Source: Vallitalea sp. (GTDB lineage: Bacteria; Bacillota; Clostridia; Lachnospirales; Vallitaleaceae). From it: a stretch of DNA of 64,000 nt. Both the position numbers and the translations under genes were made by a program. The notes under the pieces are model-generated. The model ran no database searches and was not told the DNA's origin. It saw only the letters and a program-made list of their open reading frames with translations. Location of the stretch: contig JAOASG010000015.1 of assembly GCA_025210235.1 (NCBI GenBank), positions 42,151 through 106,150 on the forward strand, written 5' to 3'. Each line of letters begins with the position of its first letter. Position 1 is the stretch's first letter. This document shows positions 1 to 8,497 of this stretch, in pieces.

Positions 1-2430
1 TATGGCTCATTTATGATAGATAGTGATAATAGACCATTAATAGATTATATAAAAATAGATAGAATAATAACAAGTGAAGATGGGACTAAATTTTATGTTT
101 ATGGAATGAATCAAGTAACTTTTCTTGAACATCCAATTTACTTTGATAAATATTCCCTAAAAGATACTAAAGAATTAGATGAAATAAATCAAGGACTATG
201 CAAAATGGTTGTTGAAAATGATATAATTACTTATTTATCTGCACTTGGAGAAAACGTAGAAATGCCAGAAAATGGGTATGTTGTTGTTATGCCTGAAGAA
301 ATAGCTTCTTACATTTATAAAAGTTTCCCAGTTGGAACTAAAGTAACATATCATTTAAATACTAATATTGATATGGATAGTATTAATATGGCAATAAGTG
401 GTGGAGGCAAAATTATATCTGAAGGTAAACTTATATCAGAAGGTTTTGTTGTACAGGGTAATAAAAGGCATCCACGTACTGCTATTGGATATAACGAAGA
501 CAAGAGTAAAGTATATATGGTTGTTGTTGATGGAAGAGGTTCAAGTATAGGTGTAACTCACGAAGAATTAGGTAATATTTTATTAGATAATGGATTGTAT
601 GATGCAATTCATCTAGATGGAGGAGGTTCAAGTACTTTAGTCGCAAGACAGTTAGGTAATTCTAATGTTAAAGTATATAATAGACCATCTGGTATAGTTC
701 AAAGGAAAATAGCTAATGGTATTGGAGTAACATCTACAGCTCCAATAGATGATTTATATGAAATAAAAATAGTCGCTGATAAGACTAGGGTTTTTAAAGA
801 TATGCCAATAAAACTCAATGTAATCGGTTATGATAAGAATTTTAATCCTGTTTCAATAGATAAAAGTAGTCTTTTTTGGCAAACAATTGGATTAAATGGA
901 AAATGGGACGGTAATACTTTCTATCCTATTAATGAGGGTAAGGGAACGATTAAAGCTAATATTAATGGAATATCAGCATCTCTTGATATTGAGTGTATGT
1001 CTAAGCCTATTTCCTTGGAAATAAATAATAAATATAGTTTCTTAGAACCCGGAGAATCAACTGAATTTAGAATATTAGGAATTGATAAAAATGGTTATAG
1101 AGGAGAAGTAAATGTTAAAAATATTAGGTGGGAAGTAGAAAATGATAATATTGGAGCTTTCTACGATGGAAAATTTGTTGCAAGTGATAATCTAGGGTAT
1201 AGTTTAATAAAAGGTACAATAGGTGAAACAACAGTTTATGGTTATGTAATCGTTAACCAAGAAAAAAATCTTATTGATTCATTTGAAAATGATGATGCAA
1301 AGATACATTCGGTAGTTAGTTCTGATACAGTTCAAGGAACTGCTGAAGTTATAAAATCACCTTATGAAGGCAATAATTCAATTAAACTAGGATATAGTTT
1401 TAAACAGTCTTCAGAGACTCAAGCGGCATATATAGAATTTGATAATCCTTATATATTTGAGCAAAAATTAAATAAACTAGGATTATGGGTAGATGGAGAT
1501 GGTCATAATTATTGGCTACGAGGAAGAATAAAAGATGCTGATGGAAAAGATAAGTTAATAACATTTTCTCATGAAGTAGATTGGACTGGATGGAAGTATG
1601 TATATGCAGATATTCCAAGGGATATATCTTATCCAATTAAATTAGATAGAATATATATAGCAAGCCTTAATTGCTTAGAAGATGAAAATTCAGAGTTGAA
1701 GTTTGATAATTTAACAGCTCATAATGCTTTTAGTACATCGGATCTTATTTTGCCTAAGGAAAAAATTTATGACCCACTTCATAAAGTGGAAATAAATGAA
1801 CCTCAAATGAAGATATCGGTATTTGGAAATACTTCTTCAAAAAACTCTTTATTAGATGATATTATTCAGCGAAAAGTATTAAAAAAGATGGATGAAATAT
1901 CAGATGTAAGTTTATTTGTTGGAGATACTGAAATTAAAAATGAACAGATTAAAAATGAAGCTGTAATATGGAATGACAAATATAATATTGTAGATTATGA
2001 TAATGTTAGGATAATTAATTTAGCTACATCTAAAAATGGTATGAGATTAACAGATCCGAATCAATGGAAAAAATTTACTAATGACTTATATAACACAAAA
2101 CAAAAGCATCTAATAATAAATATGGATAATAATCCTCTTGATAAACAAGGTTTTACAGATAGAAGAGAAGGCGAATTATTCCATAGTATTGTTAAAAAGT
2201 TTAAAGAAGAAAATGATAAAAATGTTTTTGTTATTAATGGTAGTGGATATGACTTTAATATTCAATATATTGAAGGAATAAGGTATATGGATATTAATGG
2301 ATTATGGCATAAATATCAAAACAAAAAAGTTGATTTAAATGATAAATTCCATATTATTAATTTTGATGTTAATGCTGAGAATATATCATATAAAGTAATT
2401 GATGTATATCCAAAGATAATTATAGAATAG
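1..2430 (+). CDS. Phosphodiester glycosidase family (NAGPA-like) exoprotein, 5' truncated by window edge
   Basis: The frame is open from base 1, before the first ATG at 13, so the true start lies left of the window and 809 residues are visible. The core is a phosphodiester glycosidase (NAGPA/DUF2233) domain at about residues 100-245 counted from the ATG at 13, with the signature HLDGGGSSTLV near residue 200 and a preceding VVVDGRG strand. It is followed by two bacterial Ig-like segments (about 250-330 and 330-420), a jelly-roll-like carbohydrate-binding segment (about 425-575), and a C-terminal region (about 600-805) with a calcineurin-like phosphoesterase layout (ISVFGNT, LFVGDTE) but lacking the full set of metal ligands. 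Family members remove or transfer sugar-phosphodiester groups on surface glycans. The gene opens a polysaccharide locus and ends 10 bp before the next gene. The exact substrate is unknown. Confidence 0.85.
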   Translation, partial: YGSFMIDSDNRPLIDYIKIDRIITSEDGTKFYVYGMNQVTFLEHPIYFDKYSLKDTKELDEINQGLCKMVVENDIITYLSALGENVEMPENGYVVVMPEEIASYIYKSFPVGTKVTYHLNTNIDMDSINMAISGGGKIISEGKLISEGFVVQGNKRHPRTAIGYNEDKSKVYMVVVDGRGSSIGVTHEELGNILLDNGLYDAIHLDGGGSSTLVARQLGNSNVKVYNRPSGIVQRKIANGIGVTSTAPIDDLYEIKIVADKTRVFKDMPIKLNVIGYDKNFNPVSIDKSSLFWQTIGLNGKWDGNTFYPINEGKGTIKANINGISASLDIECMSKPISLEINNKYSFLEPGESTEFRILGIDKNGYRGEVNVKNIRWEVENDNIGAFYDGKFVASDNLGYSLIKGTIGETTVYGYVIVNQEKNLIDSFENDDAKIHSVVSSDTVQGTAEVIKSPYEGNNSIKLGYSFKQSSETQAAYIEFDNPYIFEQKLNKLGLWVDGDGHNYWLRGRIKDADGKDKLITFSHEVDWTGWKYVYADIPRDISYPIKLDRIYIASLNCLEDENSELKFDNLTAHNAFSTSDLILPKEKIYDPLHKVEINEPQMKISVFGNTSSKNSLLDDIIQRKVLKKMDEISDVSLFVGDTEIKNEQIKNEAVIWNDKYNIVDYDNVRIINLATSKNGMRLTDPNQWKKFTNDLYNTKQKHLIINMDNNPLDKQGFTDRREGELFHSIVKKFKEENDKNVFVINGSGYDFNIQYIEGIRYMDINGLWHKYQNKKVDLNDKFHIINFDVNAENISYKVIDVYPKIIIE

Positions 2431-2440
2431 GAGGCACTAA

Positions 2441-3022
2441 ATGAGTAAAAAGGGATATCGTATTATAATAGGTTGTTTATTAGTTATTGTTACTGGTTTA
2501 TTATATTCTTCAATATACGCTTCTTCGGGAGGAGAACCTGGAACTATTCAAGATCCTATTGTAACAAAGAGCTATGTTGATGAAAAATTAGATGAAATAC
2601 TTATAAAAGTTAACAGTCAAAAGATAAATAACACAAATACAACTAACGAAAATACTAATTTAGATTATAATAAGATTTACAAAAATATAGATGAGTATAT
2701 TTCAGGAAAAATTAAAGGAATAGATTCTGATTCTTCTAATAATGCTGCTAACAAGTTTAAAATATTGGAGCTTGAAGAAGGGACTAAATTAATTTGCTCA
2801 GAGAGCTCAGAAGTTATATTAAGGGCTGGAAAAGCTACCATAATTGCTAATGAAACAGGAGATGGAATTTCTGACCTTACTATGGGTATTGATTTAGCAA
2901 TGGGAGTTGTTGTACCTAAAAATCACTTATTACTTATTCCTAGAACAGATGGTCGTGGATTACATATTACATCAAAATCATGGGTAATGATTAAAGGTGA
3001 TTATAGGATAGAGGATAAATAA
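2441..3022 (+). CDS. Conserved membrane-anchored or exported protein of unknown function
   Basis: This 193-residue protein follows the phosphodiester glycosidase after 10 bp, with AGGAGG just before the ATG, and is almost joined to the acetyltransferase gene, so it is part of the same operon. A hydrophobic segment at about residues 7-28 is a signal peptide or anchor. A segment DPIVTKSYVDEKL at about 39-51 begins a predicted coiled coil, followed by an Asn/Thr-rich linker and a compact beta-rich C-terminal domain (about 110-193) with GDGISDLTMG and PRTDGRGL motifs. I recognise the overall type as a conserved clostridial exported protein, but no function is known to me. Its place in the locus suggests a role in polymer assembly or surface display; this is inference only. 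Confidence 0.75.
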   Translation: MSKKGYRIIIGCLLVIVTGLLYSSIYASSGGEPGTIQDPIVTKSYVDEKLDEILIKVNSQKINNTNTTNENTNLDYNKIYKNIDEYISGKIKGIDSDSSNNAANKFKILELEEGTKLICSESSEVILRAGKATIIANETGDGISDLTMGIDLAMGVVVPKNHLLLIPRTDGRGLHITSKSWVMIKGDYRIEDK

Positions 3023-3024
3023 AA

Positions 3025-3558
3025 ATGAATGTGAAGAAAAAAATTTGTTTAGGAATATATTATTTTATTGGAAAAAAAATGCCTGAATCTGATAGCTTTA
3101 TAAGTTTAGGAGCAAAAAGATTTAGGAGATTTTTATGTAAACATATATTTGATTATGCATCATCAACATGTAATATCGAAAAAGGTGTTTTTTTTGGTAG
3201 TGGTACAAGTATAAAAATAGGCGCTAATTCTGGGATAGGTATAAATGCTAGAATTCAAGGCCCTCTTACTATTGGTGAAAACGTTATGATGGGGCCAGAT
3301 GTAATAATTTATACAAAAAATCATGAAATAAGTAGGACAGATATTCCTATGAATAGCCAAGGAGTTACACAACCAAAAGAAGTAATTATTAAAGATGATG
3401 TTTGGATTGGTGCAAGGGTTATTATTCTTCCAGGAGTTTGTATTGGTAAAGGAAGTATTATAGGAGCAGGTGCTGTTGTAACGAAAGATGTAGAGAATTA
3501 TTCTATCGTAGGAGGCATCCCTGCTAAAAAAATTAGAACAAGGCAAAGGAATATTTAA
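3025..3558 (+). CDS. Hexapeptide-repeat O-acyltransferase (maltose/galactoside acetyltransferase-like)
   Basis: The 177-residue protein has left-handed beta-helix hexapeptide repeats across its middle and C-terminal half (IGANSGIGINARI, IGENVMMGPDVIIYT, IKDDVWIGARVIILPGVCIG, IIGAGAVVTKDV) and ends with the family hallmark GGIPAKKIR. The expected catalytic His lies in the KNHEI stretch. Family members transfer acetyl from acetyl-CoA to a sugar hydroxyl. It starts 2 bp after the previous stop and lies directly before the UDP-ManNAc dehydrogenase, so it most likely O-acetylates a sugar or lipid-linked intermediate of the polymer made by this locus. The substrate cannot be read from the sequence. 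Confidence 0.88.
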   Translation: MNVKKKICLGIYYFIGKKMPESDSFISLGAKRFRRFLCKHIFDYASSTCNIEKGVFFGSGTSIKIGANSGIGINARIQGPLTIGENVMMGPDVIIYTKNHEISRTDIPMNSQGVTQPKEVIIKDDVWIGARVIILPGVCIGKGSIIGAGAVVTKDVENYSIVGGIPAKKIRTRQRNI

Positions 3559-3591
3559 CGATATTGTAGAATATAGAAAGGACTAAGTAGA

Positions 3592-4854
3592 ATGAAAGAA
3601 AAAATATGCGTATTAGGATTAGGATATATTGGTCTTCCTACTGCAGCAATGTTTGCTAGTAATGGATATGACATAGTTGGTGTTGATGTAAATAAAAAAG
3701 TTGTAGATGCTCTAAATAAAGGAGAGATAATAATTGAAGAACCTTATTTAGATGTTATGGTAAGAGACGTTGTAAAATCTGGTAAGTTAAAGGCATATGT
3801 TAAACCTCAAGTTTCTGATGTTTATATTATTGCGGTACCAACCCCTATTAATGAAGATAAAACAGCTGATATGTCATTTGTAATTGATGCTACAAGGTCT
3901 ATTGTTCCAATAGTTAAAAAAGGAGATATTGTTATTTTGGAATCCACATCACCTCCTAAAACTATTGATGATATAATTGTTCCAATTTTAAAAGAATCTA
4001 AACTTAATGTAGAAGAAGATTTATATATAGCTCATTCACCAGAAAGAGTTATTCCAGGAAAAATTCTTTTTGAGCTTGTAGAAAACAATAGAATTGTTGG
4101 TGGAATAAATGAAGAGTCATCTGAGAAAGTAAAAAGATTATATCAAGCATTTGTAAAAGGGGATATTTATACTACAAATGCTACAACTGCTGAAATGTGT
4201 AAGTTAACAGAAAATACATTTAGAGATGTTAACATTGCTCTCGCAAATGAACTAGCGAAGATTTGTGAAGAAATGGGTATTAATGTATGGGACGTTATTA
4301 AGTTTTCTAATAAACATCCTAGAGTTAATTTACATCAACCTGGTCCTGGGGTTGGAGGCCACTGTATAGCTGTTGATCCATGGTTTATAGTTGAAAAATT
4401 TCCACAAATAGCAAATCTGATAAATCTTAGTAGAAATATTAATGATAGTATGCCAGAGTATGTTTTTAATAAGAGTAGAAAAATTCTAGGAACATTAAAG
4501 GATAAAAAGATTACAATTTTAGGAGTTACATATAAACCAGACGTTGATGATATGAGAGAAAGTCCAATTATAGAATTAGTTGAGTTATTTGAAGAAATTA
4601 GTGGTATTACTATATCTATTTATGACCCATTTGTAGAGAATTATAAATATCTTGAAAAAGATGTTTATTCTGCATGTAAAGATAGTGACTTGTTAATATT
4701 AGGCGTAAATCATAAATTATTTAAAGAAATTGATATGAATAAAGTAAATGATTATATGAGATGTAGTAATATTTTAGATACAAGAAATTTCTTTGAAAAT
4801 GATCAATTAAGTAATCTAGGATTTAATTATAATTTGTTAGGAAAAGGTAAATAA
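3592..4854 (+). CDS. wecC: UDP-N-acetyl-D-mannosamine dehydrogenase (nucleotide-sugar dehydrogenase)
   Basis: The 420-residue protein is a full-length UDP-glucose/UDP-ManNAc dehydrogenase-family enzyme. An N-terminal Rossmann motif GLGYIGLPTA (about residues 8-17) binds NAD, the central dimerisation helix contains KLTENTFRDVNIALANE (about 204-220), and the catalytic Cys lies in GVGGHCIAVDPWF (about 253-265); this His-Cys-Ile-Ala-Val-Asp-Pro form is typical of WecC-type enzymes rather than UDP-glucose dehydrogenase. The C-terminal domain (about 300-420) closes the active site. It oxidises UDP-ManNAc to UDP-ManNAcA in two NAD-dependent steps in the cytoplasm. No UDP-GlcNAc 2-epimerase is in the window, so that enzyme must be elsewhere. 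AAAGGA provides the ribosome binding site. Confidence 0.9.
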   Translation: MKEKICVLGLGYIGLPTAAMFASNGYDIVGVDVNKKVVDALNKGEIIIEEPYLDVMVRDVVKSGKLKAYVKPQVSDVYIIAVPTPINEDKTADMSFVIDATRSIVPIVKKGDIVILESTSPPKTIDDIIVPILKESKLNVEEDLYIAHSPERVIPGKILFELVENNRIVGGINEESSEKVKRLYQAFVKGDIYTTNATTAEMCKLTENTFRDVNIALANELAKICEEMGINVWDVIKFSNKHPRVNLHQPGPGVGGHCIAVDPWFIVEKFPQIANLINLSRNINDSMPEYVFNKSRKILGTLKDKKITILGVTYKPDVDDMRESPIIELVELFEEISGITISIYDPFVENYKYLEKDVYSACKDSDLLILGVNHKLFKEIDMNKVNDYMRCSNILDTRNFFENDQLSNLGFNYNLLGKGK

Positions 4855-4856
4855 AG

Positions 4857-6113
4857 ATGAAAAAAAAAGTATTAATGGTAGCTAATCAATTTCCACCAAT
4901 GGGTGGTTCGGGGGTACAAAGAAGTGTTAAATTTGCAAAATATTTACCTGAGTTTCAATGGGAACCTATTGTTTTTACAAGGGAATCAAAAAATAGTTTA
5001 ACAGATGAATCGTTACTTCAAGATATACCAATTGATTTAAAAGTGATAAGAACAAAGCCTTATGATTTAAATCAACTTAAAAAACCTTTTAATTTAGTTG
5101 GAAAGGTTATTTCTAGAAAAATGTTAATACCAGATGGAGACAGAATTTGGTATGAAAAAAATAAAAAATTACTTTTAGAATATGTCAAAAATAATAAAGT
5201 TGATGCTCTATATACGACATCATATCCATATAGTGACCACTTACTAGGATTATATGTAAAAAAACATATGCCTAATTTGCCTTGGATAGTTGATTTTAGA
5301 GATGAGTGGTGTAATAATCCATATATCTTAGATATGGGGTATTCAAAAAGTCGTATAAGAAAAGAGAGGGAAATGGAAAAAGAAGTGGTTAATAACTGTG
5401 ATTTTTTTATTACAAATACACCTCTTATGTTAAAAAACTTTTTAAATGATTATTCTATTAAAGAAAAATCATATGTAATACCAAATGGATATGATGAAGA
5501 AGATTTTGTAGGACTTGATAAAAGTTATACTAAAAAAGATAAATTAATAATTACTTATGCAGGATCTATGTATGGAAGAAGAAAACCAGATTATTTCTTA
5601 CAAGGTATAAAAGAATTAATTGAAGAAGGAAAAATTAATAGAAATGATATAATAATTAGATTTATAGGCAATATTCCTAATAAGAAAATAAAAGAAATTA
5701 ATAATAATTATGAATTAAATGACGTAATAAATTATTTACCTTATATGGAACATAAAAAAAGCATTGAAATGCTTATTCAATCAGATGTTTTATTATTTAT
5801 TATTGGAGAAGGCAAGGGAGCAGAAAATTTTTATTCAGGTAAAGTATTTGAGTATATGAATACAAATAGACCTATACTTGCTTTAGTACCACCAAAAGGT
5901 GTTGCAGCTGATGTAATAAGAGAAACTTGTACGGGTTATATCTCGGAGACAACAAATATAAACCAAATAAAAGAATTAGTAGTTAAGCTTTATGATGATT
6001 GGAAAAATAATAGTATTGCAATAAAACCTAATTGGAGTAAAGTACAAGAGTTTGAAAGAAAAGAGTTAACAAAAAAACTTGTTGAAGTACTAAATAGGTC
6101 ATGTACTAAATAA
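4857..6113 (+). CDS. GT4-family glycosyltransferase
   Basis: The 418-residue protein has the N-terminal signature of GT-B glycosyltransferases that begin with MVANQFPPMGGSGVQR (nucleotide-free acceptor domain, Gly-rich loop), and a C-terminal donor-binding domain with YAGSMYGRRKP (about residue 234) and NFYSGKVFEYMNTNRP (about 321-336), where the Glu of KVFEYM corresponds to the second Glu of the EX7E motif. It transfers a sugar from an activated donor to a lipid-linked acceptor at the cytoplasmic membrane face. It begins 2 bp after the wecC stop and is translationally close-coupled. Donor and linkage are not predictable. Confidence 0.86.
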   Translation: MKKKVLMVANQFPPMGGSGVQRSVKFAKYLPEFQWEPIVFTRESKNSLTDESLLQDIPIDLKVIRTKPYDLNQLKKPFNLVGKVISRKMLIPDGDRIWYEKNKKLLLEYVKNNKVDALYTTSYPYSDHLLGLYVKKHMPNLPWIVDFRDEWCNNPYILDMGYSKSRIRKEREMEKEVVNNCDFFITNTPLMLKNFLNDYSIKEKSYVIPNGYDEEDFVGLDKSYTKKDKLIITYAGSMYGRRKPDYFLQGIKELIEEGKINRNDIIIRFIGNIPNKKIKEINNNYELNDVINYLPYMEHKKSIEMLIQSDVLLFIIGEGKGAENFYSGKVFEYMNTNRPILALVPPKGVAADVIRETCTGYISETTNINQIKELVVKLYDDWKNNSIAIKPNWSKVQEFERKELTKKLVEVLNRSCTK

Positions 6114-6159
6114 AAGCGATTATTATAGTTATAACAAACAGTAGGAAGGTTGAATTTTT

Positions 6160-7284
6160 ATGAAAATATTACATCTTATCAGTGGAGGAGATGAAGGAGG
6201 AGCAAAAACTCATGTTATCACTCTATTGAGAGAATTAAGTAAGCATGTTGATATAACCCTTGTATGTCTTTTAGAGCAAAATTTTGCTAAAGAAGCACGT
6301 GAAGAAGGCATTAATGTAATTGTAATAGAACAAAATAAGAGATACGATTTAAATACTGTGAAACGTATTACACACATACTCAAAGATGATTACGATTTAT
6401 TACATTGTCATGGAGCAAGAGCAAATTTCTTAGGAATGCTTATAAAGAAAAAATATAATATACCTACTGTATCTACTATACATAGTGATTATAGGTCGGA
6501 TTTTGATAATAGTATATATAAAAAAATTGTATATACATCATTAAATTATATAAGTTTAAAGAAAATGGATTATTTTATATCGATAACTAATAATCTAAAA
6601 AATACTTTATTAAATAGAGGATTTAAAAGCAAAAAAATATATGTATCTCACAATGGTATTAGAGGTGTTGAGAAAGAATATTCGTTGTCAAAACAAGAAT
6701 TTTTAAATAGATATAATATTGATTACAATTCAAAAAATACTTATGTAGGCATTGTTACAAGGCTACATCCTGTCAAAGGGATACCAGTATTTCTAAAAGC
6801 AGCAGAAAAAGTTCTACAGACAAATAGTAACATTATTTTTTTGGTTGCGGGTAATGGTGATGAAAAATATTCTGAGAAGTACAAGCAATTTATAATAAAT
6901 CATAAGTTAACTGATAACATTAAATTTCTTGGATTTTTAAAGGATATAGATAATTTTTATAATTTAATTGATATCAATGTGTTAAGTTCTCATAGCGAAG
7001 GCTTTCCTTATGCTTTATTAGAAGGTGGATTAAATAAGAAGGCAACAATAAGTTCGGCTGTAGGTGGAATACCAGAATTAATTAGACATGAAGAATCTGG
7101 ATTGTTATTTGAAGATAACAATTATAAACAATTGGCAAGGTATATAGAACTTCTGTCTAATGATGATAAAAAAAGACAAGAATTAAGTGAAGCATTATAT
7201 CAAAGAGTAAAACATAAGTTTTCTGATGAAAATATGGCAAATACACATATAAAGATATATAAAGACATATTAGAATTAAAGTAG
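6160..7284 (+). CDS. GT4-family glycosyltransferase
   Basis: This 374-residue GT-B enzyme has an N-terminal loop ISGGDEGGAKTHV that contacts the acceptor, and the donor-site EX7E motif in SEGFPYALLEGGL (about residues 287-299), followed by SSAVGGIPELIRH. It is a typical retaining GT4 of the WcaJ/EpsD/CapM kind that extends lipid-linked polysaccharide units. A GGAAGG ribosome binding site precedes the ATG. The downstream 180 bp hold a dispersed repeat element instead of an obvious terminator, so transcription may continue into the DUF4330 genes. It is not closely similar to the preceding GT4 beyond the fold. Confidence 0.88.
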   Translation: MKILHLISGGDEGGAKTHVITLLRELSKHVDITLVCLLEQNFAKEAREEGINVIVIEQNKRYDLNTVKRITHILKDDYDLLHCHGARANFLGMLIKKKYNIPTVSTIHSDYRSDFDNSIYKKIVYTSLNYISLKKMDYFISITNNLKNTLLNRGFKSKKIYVSHNGIRGVEKEYSLSKQEFLNRYNIDYNSKNTYVGIVTRLHPVKGIPVFLKAAEKVLQTNSNIIFLVAGNGDEKYSEKYKQFIINHKLTDNIKFLGFLKDIDNFYNLIDINVLSSHSEGFPYALLEGGLNKKATISSAVGGIPELIRHEESGLLFEDNNYKQLARYIELLSNDDKKRQELSEALYQRVKHKFSDENMANTHIKIYKDILELK

Positions 7285-7297
7285 CTAACTTATAGGT

Positions 7298-7433
7298 AAT
7301 GTAGTTTTGCAATTACCGTTAGGTAATTGCAAAACTAAGGATTACAATTCTTTAATGCAATATGTAGTTCTTATTAGAAGCGGAACCCAACATATTGTAT
7401 TAAAGAATCAACTGAATGTAGTTTTGCAATTAC
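7298..7433. repeat. MITE-like dispersed repeat, full copy plus an abutting half copy
   Basis: Bases 7323-7433 (111 bp) are one full copy: ends are GTAATTGCAAAACTA and TAGTTTTGCAATTAC, and the inner parts of the two arms also pair (7347-7365 against 7390-7408, 19 bp with one G-U), leaving a loop of about 24 bases. A second inward end lies at 7298-7317, so that 7302-7317 and 7322-7337 form a perfect 16-bp hairpin with loop GTTA. AATGTAGTTTTGCAATTAC occurs twice exactly, at 7298-7316 and 7415-7433. The other full copy is at 48221-48331 in reverse orientation. No coding capacity is present. Confidence 0.8.
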
Positions 7434-7466
7434 TTAATTAGTTTAAAAAAGGAAAGGAAAGTAATT

Positions 7467-7964
7467 ATGAAGATAGTAGATAAAGATGGTAAATTGTTTG
7501 GCAAGATTAATATTATGGATATAATAATTATACTACTAATATTAGTAATTATTGTTACGCTAGCAAATAAGTTAAACAATAAAGATAGTAATAACATAGT
7601 AACTTCTTCGTCAAATAAAGAAGTATATATTGTAGCTGAAGCATATTCTCAAGCTCCTGAAATAGTTAAGTCAATTGTAAAAGGAGATACATTAGTAGCT
7701 CAAAATAAATACCAATCAGGTTCAATTGATTATGTAGAAGTAAGAGATAGTGATTTTCTTTCTACTAATAAAAAAGGAAAACTTATTAGAGAAAAAGATA
7801 CTAGTAAAAAAGTAATTGAAGTTGGTATTAAATGTAAAGCAAATATTAGTGGTCCATATATAGATTGTGGAGGACAAGAGTTAAAAGTTGGACTTCCTTA
7901 TTGGATAAAAACAAAAAATGGACAAATTCAAGGCTTTATCAAAGATATTAAATTAGAACAATGA
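7467..7964 (+). CDS. DUF4330 domain membrane-anchored protein (copy 1)
   Basis: The 165-residue protein begins with the DUF4330 signature: a short KDGKLFGKINIMD stretch, a single transmembrane helix at about residues 17-34, a Ser/Asn linker, then an extracytoplasmic beta-rich domain ending in GQELKVGLPYWIKTKNGQIQGFI. DUF4330 proteins are found in polysaccharide loci of Firmicutes and cyanobacteria; their role is not established. The neighbour at 7984 is a paralogue with the same layout, so the pair arose by tandem duplication. GGAAAGGAAAG supplies the ribosome binding site, 34 bp after the repeat element. I infer an accessory role in polymer export or polymerisation together with the O-antigen-ligase-like gene. 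Confidence 0.82.
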   Translation: MKIVDKDGKLFGKINIMDIIIILLILVIIVTLANKLNNKDSNNIVTSSSNKEVYIVAEAYSQAPEIVKSIVKGDTLVAQNKYQSGSIDYVEVRDSDFLSTNKKGKLIREKDTSKKVIEVGIKCKANISGPYIDCGGQELKVGLPYWIKTKNGQIQGFIKDIKLEQ

Positions 7965-7983
7965 AATTAAGGGAGAGAAAATC

Positions 7984-8472
7984 ATGAAGATTATAAATAA
8001 AAAAGGAAAACTCTTTGGTTTAATTAATATTATTGATTTATTAACTATTATTCTTATTATTTCCTTAGTTTTAGGAGCATTCTATAAGTTTAAAGGTGAT
8101 GATATGAATGTGCTTACTTCTAATAAGACCAAAGAAATGGAGTATGTAGTTAGATTAATACCAAATTATGAAGAGTATTTCACCAAATACCAAGTTGGAG
8201 ATATAATTGTTGAGGATAAACGAGAATTAGATGGGACTATAACAAATATAAGTATTGAAGATTATTATACTTCCGTAGAAGATGAAAATGGAAACGTATC
8301 TTTGCAAATACATCCATATTTTAAACAAGCCTTTATAACTATAAAAGCTACTGTTACTGATAAAGAACCTATTTATAAACTTGGAAAACAAGAAATAAGA
8401 GTAGGGTGTAGTAACTTTGTTACAACTAAATTATGTAAAATGTCAGGTTTTATATATGAAATTATAGAATAG
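7984..8472 (+). CDS. DUF4330 domain membrane-anchored protein (copy 2)
   Basis: The 162-residue protein shares the opening KKGKLFGLINIIDLL, a transmembrane helix at about residues 15-34 and the closing GKQEIRVGCSNFVTTKLCKMSGFI with the gene just upstream, from which it is separated by 19 bp. The extracytoplasmic parts have diverged strongly in the middle, which suggests an old duplication with division of labour, or assembly as a heteromer. AGGGAGAG is the ribosome binding site. Function unknown; same operon as the polymerase-like gene that follows. Confidence 0.82.
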   Translation: MKIINKKGKLFGLINIIDLLTIILIISLVLGAFYKFKGDDMNVLTSNKTKEMEYVVRLIPNYEEYFTKYQVGDIIVEDKRELDGTITNISIEDYYTSVEDENGNVSLQIHPYFKQAFITIKATVTDKEPIYKLGKQEIRVGCSNFVTTKLCKMSGFIYEIIE

Positions 8473-8497
8473 TAGTTAAAGGAAGGAAATTAATATA

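Noticed and set aside
3163..3546. 127-residue minus-strand frame inside the acetyltransferase gene
   Set aside because: Shadow of the hexapeptide repeats; Asn/Thr/Tyr-rich and without a ribosome binding site.
7298..7433. CRISPR array or attachment site
   Set aside because: Only two 19-base direct repeats occur, they are the arms of an inverted-repeat element, and there are no regular spacers or cas genes.
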